A DNA stretch of 39,500 bases from an uncultured Eubacteriales bacterium (GTDB taxonomy: Bacteria; Bacillota; Clostridia; Christensenellales; Aristaeellaceae), in the NCBI GenBank assembly GCA_902793605.1, contig CADBEB010000026.1:1-39500 (forward strand), written 5' to 3'. Of this stretch, positions 33,242 through 39,500 are shown piece after piece. Both the position numbers and the translations under genes were made by a program. Numbering within the stretch: position 1 is the first letter of the stretch; the number at the start of each line of letters is the position of its first letter. The notes under the pieces are model-generated. The model had not been told where the DNA came from, made no database searches, and saw only the letters and a list, made by a program, of their open reading frames with translations.

Positions 33242-33466
33242 CTGCATGAAGGTTATCCAGCCGGAATTATACTCCAAGCTCAAATAGTATCGCATAATGC
33301 ATCTGCAAAACCAGAACTAGTTAAGCGAGTCATTGAACTGTATTCTGAGCTCAAAACACCGAAAGAGATAGGAGAAATCGTAAAACTGAACTGTTGCACA
33401 GTCAGGCAAATCCTCAAGGATAATGGAATCTATATCCGCAAGGCATGGGAGTATACGAAGAAATAA
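33242..33466 (+). pseudogene. Helix-turn-helix gene remnant
   Basis: The frame encodes a helix-turn-helix-like segment (ELYSELKTPKEIGEIVKLN, then CCTVRQILKDNGIYIRKAW) ending in TAA. It has no ATG or GTG start and no ribosome site after the terminator at 33176-33205. An ATG at 33249 in another frame gives 13 codons and then a stop. The segment resembles DNA-binding parts of transposases, resolvases or homing nucleases. It is probably the end of a decayed mobile-element or regulator gene. Confidence 0.4.
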
Positions 33467-33489
33467 AGCATTATAAGAACGTCTCTTTC

Positions 33490-35019
33490 TTATCCGTGAT
33501 CTTCCGTCAGCTGTACTTCCTCTTCTGCCGCGGGAATATATCCGCCTCCGCCCTCGTCATTTGTCAGGCTGAAACCATCCTCGGTAATCTCCAGTCCCCG
33601 CATGGTAACCCTGCCGTTATCATAGATCAGCGTCAATTGGTATGGCGGTTTGTTCCAGTACAGATTCATAAACGGATTGTATTTTGTCACGTACCATGTG
33701 CCGGTGCTTTTTCCGGAATTGTCATCCTGCAATACGGCGCCTGTTTCCCATTCCACAGAGTTTCCTGTAAATGTTCCGTCTTCGCTGAAGGCCAGATAAT
33801 CATCCGCCAGGGAACCTCCTGCTTCCAGCTTCCACATGCCAATCAGCTGATCCGCAGCTTCCGGTACTTTCTCCTGATCCATCACTTTCAGATCCCGGAT
33901 CGGGACAAAACCCCAGACGATAGCGCCGCCATCTGTGAATTTACCATTTTTTACTTCAGCGCTGACGTAGGCATAATGATTGTTATATAAGCCCATGCAG
34001 GAAAACTGCGTTCCCTTCGGGACTGTAAACTGCCGGAACTGGCTTACATCCGGATCATCTGTCAGATAGGTATCCACGGTTGCTTCCACGTCCACATGCG
34101 CGAACCCTGTCAGAGGTTCATCCGGATTCCAGTCTGTGATCTCCGGCAGGCCAAGATCCTTGCAAAGCGTGTAGCCGATGCGCTGGGTCCGTTCGCTGAC
34201 ATTGTACCGGATGCAGGCATAGGATTCGTTGTCGGCGTTTTTGAACCAGGACAGCAGCCAGATATTTCCGTTCAGGCCGACTGCGGCTTTCCCTTTCCCT
34301 GCCCGCCAGGCGGATTTTCCATAAGGTGCGCTGTATACCGGTGCCGTGCCTTTCTTCTTCGGTTGCAGCAGTTCTCCTGGCTGATCCGGACTGTACTTTT
34401 CCCCACTGCCATAAGCAAAACCGAGGCACTGACGCGCACTGTCAAATTGGGCAAGCATTTGATTCTGCGCTCTGACTTCCTCCACAGAGTGTGGCAGGAG
34501 ATTGATGTTAAAGTCTGCAAGGCGGACTGTCACAGGCCAGAGCGCTGTTTCATTTTCCCCATTTGCCCAATAGGAAACAACGCGCATATCAGCATCATCA
34601 TAATTACCAACCATCTGAAAATCACCGATTTCAGCGCTCAGAAGCTGGTACTCGCCGTCTTCCGCAATGACTTTGAAAACGTAACTTTCCTGATCTCCAT
34701 AGCTCAGATGCAGCGTATCCCCATACAACATAAGGGATGGCGCTTTTTTCTTTGCTTCAGGCTGATATACCGCTGTTGTATAAACATGGAGGTTGTCCTG
34801 ATCATCCACAAAGAACAGCGCATTGTGATAACGGGCAGACATCACTGCAAATGGATCAGCCTGATTGCCCAGCAAGATATAATCGTCCCAGTCATGGGTT
34901 TTGATCATAGCCTGCAACAATTTGCCCTTCAGGTTCCAGCTGTTGGCTGATGCACTTGAACAAAGAAGAACAGTGCATAGCATTACAGCGGCAAGAATCA
35001 AAGTTAATAATTTCCTCAA
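33490..35019 (-). CDS. Secreted protein with SH3-like and lipocalin-like regions, function unknown
   Basis: The best start is a TTG at 35019 behind CGGAGGG, giving 509 residues; the open frame extends to an ATG at 35061 with no ribosome site. A signal peptide spans about 1-26 (LLTLILAAVMLCTVLLCSSASA). The middle part repeats WLLSWF and Tyr/Asn-rich strands. A region near 320-390 (TVPKGTQFSCMG, WGFVPIRDL) resembles a bacterial SH3 fold. The C-terminus (about 395-495) has the look of a lipocalin-like barrel (GMWKLEAGG, AFSEDGTFTG, GTWYVTKYNP). These are structural guesses. It is the last of three tandem secreted-protein genes on this strand, 134 bases after the 35154 gene. Confidence 0.72.
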   Translation of the reverse strand: MRKLLTLILAAVMLCTVLLCSSASANSWNLKGKLLQAMIKTHDWDDYILLGNQADPFAVMSARYHNALFFVDDQDNLHVYTTAVYQPEAKKKAPSLMLYGDTLHLSYGDQESYVFKVIAEDGEYQLLSAEIGDFQMVGNYDDADMRVVSYWANGENETALWPVTVRLADFNINLLPHSVEEVRAQNQMLAQFDSARQCLGFAYGSGEKYSPDQPGELLQPKKKGTAPVYSAPYGKSAWRAGKGKAAVGLNGNIWLLSWFKNADNESYACIRYNVSERTQRIGYTLCKDLGLPEITDWNPDEPLTGFAHVDVEATVDTYLTDDPDVSQFRQFTVPKGTQFSCMGLYNNHYAYVSAEVKNGKFTDGGAIVWGFVPIRDLKVMDQEKVPEAADQLIGMWKLEAGGSLADDYLAFSEDGTFTGNSVEWETGAVLQDDNSGKSTGTWYVTKYNPFMNLYWNKPPYQLTLIYDNGRVTMRGLEITEDGFSLTNDEGGGGYIPAAEEEVQLTEDHG

Positions 35020-35042
35020 GAGTTTCCCTCCGTTTCTATGGA

Positions 35043-35071
35043 TCAATAATATAGCACTCATATTTTGTTAA
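35043..35071 (-). promoter_or_regulatory. Possible promoter of the 33490 secreted-protein gene
   Basis: On the minus strand TTAACA (35071-35066) is 17 bases from TATTGA (35048-35043). It overlaps the alternative ATG at 35061, in agreement with a start at the TTG. The leader would be very short. Confidence 0.35.
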
Positions 35072-35153
35072 CGCTCTTCGGTCTCCGTATTAAACACAAG
35101 GCATATGAAACTCATTTCACCGCAGAGGATCAGACTTCCTTCATGGGTGTATA

Positions 35154-37196
35154 TTATCCATTTCCATTGCTCAGGCTCGTCATGGGAACAAGGCCAACAT
35201 TTCCATCCTTCAGGGAATACACGATCACAAATTTTTGTTCGCTCTCCACTTCACCGATCACAAGGCATTCGGAAAACTGCGCTGCAGTAATGAATCCGGT
35301 TTCCGAACCGATAAACGGTTCCACAGAATGAATCAATACCTTTTCGCTGTGGATTTGTATGGATTCGCGGCTTACCTGAAGCATATCATCGCCGAAAGCC
35401 AGACCTTCAGTCCTCATCCAACCAGTCATAGCACCTCTGCTTTCCTTCGCTCCTATCCTGACTTTAGTCCATTCTGATCCATGTTCCAGGACAAAAAGCG
35501 GTGTTCCGTTATAAAAGTTTCCGAGCGGCAGATCTTCTTTTCCGGCCTCCGGCAGCAGTTTCGTTGTTTCTTCAGGATTGTCTTGCGCGGTTACGGCCCA
35601 ACCTGTCCGATTCACCATGGCGCTGAGAGTCTCCTTTGTTTCCTGGGTGCCGAACTCCTCCGGCGGCAGGGAGGACCAGTCGATGACGGTGATGTCTCCC
35701 CAGGCATGAGTACCAAAGAACTGCGAATTCATTTCAGCGCCGTACATGCCGATCCAGTCCGGCCCGACAAAGAAATCATAGCTGTTCACATAGGATAAAC
35801 CCCATTTGCCTTTTCCATATCTTCGCACACCAACCGCGGCTCCGCCCTGCCACGCATTCATATTGACCGCATCCGTGATGTTTGAATCTCCAAAGCGTGT
35901 ACCTTCCGGTAGCGGGGAGCTTTCGACCCACTCCCAGCCGGTTTCACCTTCATCCGCACCGCAGAGCAGCACCAATTCCCCGTTCTCTTTTCGCACGATA
36001 AAAGACAAGGTTTTGTCTTCCTGAATATAACCGTCCACATACTGATCCTTGGAAAAGAAATGGGCATACAGCTTCGGAAAGAGCGTCGGATCTGCATACG
36101 CGCCGGCATTTCTGCTCCAGTTATATCCTTCGGCGTTGACCGGCGGTACATCAAAATTGAACCGTTTCAGAAGAAAACTGTCCTGTTCCAGCACATTCGG
36201 GTAGGTAACGTCCCAATACGTGTAAAGGACTTGCTGCGTATCAACATCCCTAAGCCATTTGGTCGTATGAATTGCATCCGCTGTGATTTCGGTGATCCAT
36301 TCCGTCAAAATGCTTTCTTCTTCATATTCTGTGCCTGTATGTTCCATTTGCTCCGCACGGACAAGGCCCCAGGCTTCTTTTTCATCTTCCCAATGGAATA
36401 TCCATTTTGTCTGTATTGTCCCATTCCGATCCTCCCGGGTCAGGTACAGCAGCTTCTCCTCTTCATCTATTCTGCTGTCGAAACGTCCGGGAATCTCCGG
36501 TTCGTACTGATCCATGGCAGCATGAACTACGCGGTATCCCTGGTCCGTTGCCTTGGAACGTTCTGGATCTTTCAGAATTGAAAGCGCGTTTTCACAGAGT
36601 TCCTGTGCCGCAACAAGGTTGAATTCCGAAAAGCTGAATTCCTGATCCACCGGCCATTCGATCCTCGGATCGACCAAGGGTGAAATAACCGCGGTTTTTC
36701 CATCTTCACTCAGGCGGCAGAAGACCATCCTGTCTTCCTGCCCATCGCTGACCGTATATTCAAGGTTAACGATTTTCCAATTCTCCTGATCATCTGCCTG
36801 AAGCGTCAGGTAATCATTTTCTTTCGGATCCTCCCATCCGATTTCAATAGAATACTCCGGCGTATGGTCATCCAGGCGAGCTGTAGCGCTGTTGCCTTTC
36901 ATTGGAATCATCCGGTCATTCTTTTCCAATAATGAAAACCCGTCGGAAGAATTGTATTTCAGAATAGCAACTCCGAAACCTGATTCCGTATGATAGATCG
37001 CGATCACTGTATCAGGCACTGTTTTTGCCCATTGGGCATCAAATACAAATGCTGATAATGTGCTTTCGACGTCTTTTCTCAATTGATAATCAGATAAATG
37101 TTGATCAGCTTTTACTCCGCTGATGCCGGCAACCAGAAAGAAGGCAATCGCCAACGCGTTCGCAAGCAATCGCCGTATCGTGAAATCATTACGCAT
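35154..37196 (-). CDS. Large secreted protein with C-terminal SH3-like domain, function unknown
   Basis: The 680-residue protein starts at ATG 37196 behind GGAGGG; another in-frame ATG at 37217 lies before that site. The signal peptide covers about 1-24 (ANALAIAFFLVAGISGVKA). The mature protein is rich in beta strands and Trp. A region near 495-540 (VGVRRYGKGKWGLSYVNSYD) repeats a style seen in the next protein. Residues about 545-620 form an SH3_3-like domain (RTGWAVTAQDNPEE, LPEAGKEDLPLGNF, then VLEHGSEWTKVRIG and GWMRTEGL). Bacterial SH3 domains often bind cell-wall peptides, so a cell-surface role is possible. The enzyme function, if any, is unknown. It follows the gene at 37244 by 47 bases. 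Confidence 0.75.
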   Translation of the reverse strand: MRNDFTIRRLLANALAIAFFLVAGISGVKADQHLSDYQLRKDVESTLSAFVFDAQWAKTVPDTVIAIYHTESGFGVAILKYNSSDGFSLLEKNDRMIPMKGNSATARLDDHTPEYSIEIGWEDPKENDYLTLQADDQENWKIVNLEYTVSDGQEDRMVFCRLSEDGKTAVISPLVDPRIEWPVDQEFSFSEFNLVAAQELCENALSILKDPERSKATDQGYRVVHAAMDQYEPEIPGRFDSRIDEEEKLLYLTREDRNGTIQTKWIFHWEDEKEAWGLVRAEQMEHTGTEYEEESILTEWITEITADAIHTTKWLRDVDTQQVLYTYWDVTYPNVLEQDSFLLKRFNFDVPPVNAEGYNWSRNAGAYADPTLFPKLYAHFFSKDQYVDGYIQEDKTLSFIVRKENGELVLLCGADEGETGWEWVESSPLPEGTRFGDSNITDAVNMNAWQGGAAVGVRRYGKGKWGLSYVNSYDFFVGPDWIGMYGAEMNSQFFGTHAWGDITVIDWSSLPPEEFGTQETKETLSAMVNRTGWAVTAQDNPEETTKLLPEAGKEDLPLGNFYNGTPLFVLEHGSEWTKVRIGAKESRGAMTGWMRTEGLAFGDDMLQVSRESIQIHSEKVLIHSVEPFIGSETGFITAAQFSECLVIGEVESEQKFVIVYSLKDGNVGLVPMTSLSNGNG

Positions 37197-37243
37197 TGTT
37201 CCCTCCGCAAAATGCATTTCGTATAGAATGCTGTTTTATACTT

Positions 37244-38023
37244 TTATTCTTCATAATGCATTCCTTCTACTCCAGGTTCACCCTGAAAGGAAATACAATC
37301 TGAAACGATATTCAAAAAGTTGGGAACGCCGGTGTGAGCATCAACATACATCCAGGCAACAACATCATCATTATCCCAGAAACTGACAAGCCAGCTTCCG
37401 GTTGTGGAGAAAAGGTATACATCATTATCAGGCTTGCGATATTGAGAAACAATCACCTGCATATCCTTCAAAACATCTTCTGTAAGACGGCTGCCGTAGG
37501 ATGCTGCCAGCGGAATGGCTTTCCCGGCAATTTCTTCGGCTGGAATCGCATCTTCATCCGGCATAATAGGCAATAGCGATTTATCAAACACATAGGGAGT
37601 ATCCGGTAAGGTGCCTGCTTCTGATACAAAAGCAGCATTCACCTGATAATCCCACTTTTTGTAATCACCATATTGTTTTTCCCATTCAGCTGTGATTTTG
37701 TTCAGTTCGGTTTCCGAAATCACAAGTGCGGGATCAGCCGGAGCCACCGATTCTTCCTTCGGCTCATCAGCCAGTGTACATACGGGGCAAAGAGAATACT
37801 GTTTCAGCAGTTCATCACTGAATTCAACTTCTGTAAGCGGAAGGTATTTTTCATGTACGCTTCTGCAGTTCTGATCTGTATGGAGTTTCTCTCCGCCAGT
37901 AGGATTGATATAGCAATGCTCTTTCAATCGGTTCAATGCTTCTTCTGGGATTTCTTCTGCGATACATGCTGTAAAAACAGAGATCACTATGATTATGAGT
38001 ATCATGGGCAATGCTCTCTTCAA
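37244..38023 (-). CDS. Exported protein with a Cys-rich CxxC motif, function unknown
   Basis: The best start is a TTG at 38023 behind AGAGGTG, giving 259 residues; the open frame extends to 38101. The signal sequence is KRALPMILIIIVISVFTAC, where the Cys may be a lipid attachment site. Residues about 35-75 hold a pattern of Cys, His and Gly (CYINPTGGEKLHTDQNC, then SLCPVC) close to the known Y-x-G-x-x-[YL]H-x-x-x-C...CxxC motif of small secreted metal-binding domains in Bacillota. The rest is a beta-rich region without known family, with TTGSWLVSFWDNDDVVAWMY. It is the first of three tandem secreted genes, and the operator-like repeat at 38089-38132 lies upstream. Confidence 0.72.
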   Translation of the reverse strand: MKRALPMILIIIVISVFTACIAEEIPEEALNRLKEHCYINPTGGEKLHTDQNCRSVHEKYLPLTEVEFSDELLKQYSLCPVCTLADEPKEESVAPADPALVISETELNKITAEWEKQYGDYKKWDYQVNAAFVSEAGTLPDTPYVFDKSLLPIMPDEDAIPAEEIAGKAIPLAASYGSRLTEDVLKDMQVIVSQYRKPDNDVYLFSTTGSWLVSFWDNDDVVAWMYVDAHTGVPNFLNIVSDCISFQGEPGVEGMHYEE

Positions 38024-38088
38024 AACAATCACCTCTTCGAACAATGCATTGTCAATTACTTTTTTCACGTAGCTGTCCGAATCAACAC

Positions 38089-38132
38089 CAAAGTCCTGCA
38101 ACGCTCATTATATCATACGTTGCAGGACTTTG
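38089..38132 (-). promoter_or_regulatory. Operator-like 15-base inverted repeat around a -10 box
   Basis: CAAAGTCCTGCAACG (38089-38103) and CGTTGCAGGACTTTG (38118-38132) are perfect inverted copies with a 14-base centre. The centre contains TATAAT on the minus strand (38112-38107). This places a symmetric protein-binding site over the promoter of the secreted-protein gene at 37244. The -35 is not consensus. On the plus strand it could also fold as a hairpin followed by Ts, but no plus-strand gene ends here. Confidence 0.55.
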
Positions 38133-38146
38133 TTTTATTCCTTGAT

Positions 38147-38266
38147 ATGGTGTTTGTTCCGGCCTGGCAGATTCTGTTTAAGGAAGCAGGACAAAGTGAA
38201 GAATACACAAGTTGGGCGGAGTTCAACGCTATCAACGGAACGTTAATCAATGCAATCTTTCGCTGA
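38147..38266 (+). pseudogene. Short open frame, probably a gene remnant
   Basis: Thirty-nine codons from ATG 38147 (VFVPAWQILFKEAGQSEEYT and on) end in TGA. There is no ribosome site. The frame is followed 22 bases later by a terminator-like hairpin, as if it were the 3' end of a lost gene. Confidence 0.3.
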
Positions 38267-38288
38267 TACTGATTCGATATTTACAGAG

Positions 38289-38315
38289 GTGGCAGTCAAC
38301 ATGGCTGCCACTTTT
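38289..38315 (+). terminator. Terminator-like hairpin
   Basis: A 7-base-pair stem, GTGGCAG (38289-38295) with CTGCCAC (38305-38311), is followed by TTTT. It may belong to the remnant ending at 38266. Confidence 0.5.
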
Positions 38316-38435
38316 AACGTCTGTATGTACACAAAAGCAGAATCTCAAGCTTCTTGCTTTTGATTGCTACTCAAATAGTGATAAAATGGAAATAATGGAA
38401 TAATGTTTCAGGTTGTTTCGGGTTTCAGGGAATCA

Positions 38436-38461
38436 AGCCTCGCTAAAAAGCGGGGCTATTT
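38436..38461. terminator. Terminator-like hairpin upstream of the helix-turn-helix gene
   Basis: A 9-base-pair stem with one G-U pair, AGCCTCGCT (38436-38444) with AGCGGGGCT (38449-38457), and a 4-base A loop is followed by ATTT. It could stop transcripts entering from the left. Confidence 0.5.
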
Positions 38462-38556
38462 CCTATACTCTTTAATCGGTGCTACCTGTTTTTCGCCTGT
38501 TTTTCCAAAGGATCTTCAGGATTTATACGTTACAAGCAAGATTCAGGTAATCGGTA

Positions 38557-38585
38557 TTTACAAATGCACTCATTGGGTGTATATT
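38557..38585 (+). promoter_or_regulatory. Possible promoter of the helix-turn-helix/nucleotidyltransferase pair
   Basis: TTTACA (38557-38562) and TATATT (38580-38585) have a 17-base spacer. The start site would fall very near the ribosome site (AAAGGG) of the ATG at 38603, giving a short leader. Confidence 0.4.
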
Positions 38586-38602
38586 AGAAAAGGGTGATTT
38601 AC

Positions 38603-39242
38603 ATGGACATTCGGGAGATGCGTACACAGCTTGGAGATACGCAGAGTGAGTTTTCAGCGCGGTATGGTATTCCGTTCCGCACAGTGCAGAATTGGGAAGC
38701 AGCCGCCGGAATATGTTTCTGCCCTGCTGGAAGATCGTATAAGAGAAGACCTGATCAACAGGCGGTCACGCGTACTGCCGAAGTATGATCCGAAAAAGCC
38801 GGATCTGCCGAAGAGAAGTGATTTTGTCGGCGCGGTCCCCTGGCTGAAGGCTGTTCGGGATTGCCTTGGTGAAAACGTGGTTTTTGCGCTGGACGAAGCG
38901 CTCATGTGCCAGGGTAGTTTTACCGGACACAGCGATGAATACATCATATGGCTCTATGGAAATGATTCCGCTGCCCGGTTTAACGGCGTTGTCGTCCTGG
39001 GAAACGGTATCAGTTCATACAACGTTCAGGAAAAGGACGGCCTTTTCTATACCAGTTTTATGCGAACCGTATCCGATGCCCTTGCCAATGAATCCATCCT
39101 GGACATGCAGGGAATAACAGAGGCACTCAGTAAGTACTATTATGCAAACGGTGAGAGCTTCAGCGAACTGTTCGTTGCTCCGGAATATCAGGAGCGGTTC
39201 GAACAGCTGGCAAACGACGCGATATATTACTACGATGAGTAA
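38603..39242 (+). pseudogene. Frameshifted HTH (XRE-like) protein, candidate antitoxin
   Basis: Translation from ATG 38603 (AAAGGG upstream) gives an XRE-type helix-turn-helix: MRTQLGDTQSEFSARYGI then PFRTVQNWE. Right after NWEA, near 38702, the frame is lost and continues nonsensically to 38788. The other frame then carries on with PPEYVSALLEDRIREDL, which is just what should follow NWE in this family, up to the stop at 39242. About 200 residues would result if whole. The C-terminal part (VPWLKAVRDCLGENVVFALD, then ALANESILDMQGITEALSKYY) has no recognised family. The cause may be a true small deletion or an assembly error. The next gene starts 12 bases later with AAGGAG, so the two are coupled. 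Confidence 0.75.
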
Positions 39243-39254
39243 GGAGACGCCACG

Positions 39255-39500
39255 ATGAAACTGTCCGCAGAAGAAAAGCTGATGTATCAGGTCATGAAGG
39301 CTATTTACGAAAGCGGCATTCCTGTGAGTTTTAAGGGATCTATGGTTCTGAAAGCTTGCCTGATGGAAGCGGGTTTCACGGAAGATGTCCGCCATACGGT
39401 TGATATTGACGCAAACTGGAACACAGACAATTCGCCGTCTGCGGATCATATGGTCGAATCAATTCAGCATGCGCTTACGAAATCCGGCATTGACCTGAAA
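39255..39500 (+). CDS. Nucleotidyltransferase-like protein, AbiEii/AbiGii type (cut by window end)
   Basis: Eighty-two codons are visible from ATG 39255 behind AAGGAG; the gene runs past the window. The motifs IPVSFKGSMVLKACL (the G-S of the nucleotidyltransferase fold) and VRHTVDIDANW (the DxD metal ligands) match the start of AbiEii-type toxins and related enzymes. In type IV toxin-antitoxin systems such a toxin modifies RNA or other targets, and an HTH protein encoded just upstream controls it. Here the upstream gene carries a frameshift. Assignment to this family is from the two motifs and context only. Confidence 0.65.
   Translation, partial: MKLSAEEKLMYQVMKAIYESGIPVSFKGSMVLKACLMEAGFTEDVRHTVDIDANWNTDNSPSADHMVESIQHALTKSGIDLK

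Noticed and set aside
33206..33466. Intact HTH gene starting at TTG 33203
   Set aside because: The TTG lies in the T-run of the terminator and has no ribosome site, so a truncated remnant is more likely.
1..39500. c-di-GMP riboswitches, tRNA or rRNA genes
   Set aside because: Given the c-di-GMP genes I looked in the leaders for the conserved cores of such riboswitches and for RNA genes and saw none; a covariance-model scan would settle it.

Overview
The window looks like chromosome of an anaerobic Bacillota (Clostridia), possibly a gut or rumen lineage. The pointers are strong AGGAGG-type ribosome binding sites, sigma-A-like promoters with 17-base spacers, a FloA/NfeD pair, an RsbW-like ATPase domain and several short-tailed secreted proteins. 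Lineage below class is inference; no rRNA or tRNA gene was seen.

Left block (0.1-6.9 kb): cyclic-di-GMP turnover. A membrane GGDEF*-EAL protein (minus) and a PAS-GGDEF*-EAL protein (plus) are divergent. The latter is followed one base later by a GTG-started membrane diguanylate cyclase, so a phosphodiesterase and a cyclase form an operon. A further membrane cyclase converges on it across a shared bidirectional terminator.

Middle block (7.0-21.2 kb): an esterase-like alpha/beta hydrolase; an exported ComEC-like metallo-hydrolase; a MarR regulator with a striking double-palindrome operator wrapped round its own promoter; a CNNM/CorC-type membrane protein; an orphan ImmA/IrrE-like peptidase with a zinc ribbon; an apparent operon of NfeD-like protein, flotillin, small membrane protein and GH31 glucosidase; a Na/phosphate symporter-PhoU protein with a YdcF/ElyC-like lipoprotein; and a MATE transporter fused to a histidine-kinase-type ATPase domain.

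Second cyclic-di-GMP block (21.2-27.7 kb): an exported double solute-binding sensor with one membrane segment and no output domain faces a two-gene operon. That operon encodes its close paralogue fused to GGDEF*-EAL, overlapping by 13 bases a dCache-HAMP-GGDEF cyclase. Over the first 28 kb there are three apparently active cyclases and three apparently active phosphodiesterases, all membrane-linked or sensor-coupled except the PAS protein.

Right block (27.8-39.5 kb): an SDR dehydrogenase, a membrane-anchored alpha/beta hydrolase, a secreted unknown protein, a TlpA-like thioredoxin with extra C-terminal domains, and three tandem secreted proteins of unknown function preceded by a perfect 15-base inverted repeat around a -10 box. 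This part reads more A+T-rich than the left and carries gene remnants. It ends in a frameshifted helix-turn-helix gene next to a nucleotidyltransferase-like gene cut by the window edge, probably an AbiE-like toxin-antitoxin pair.
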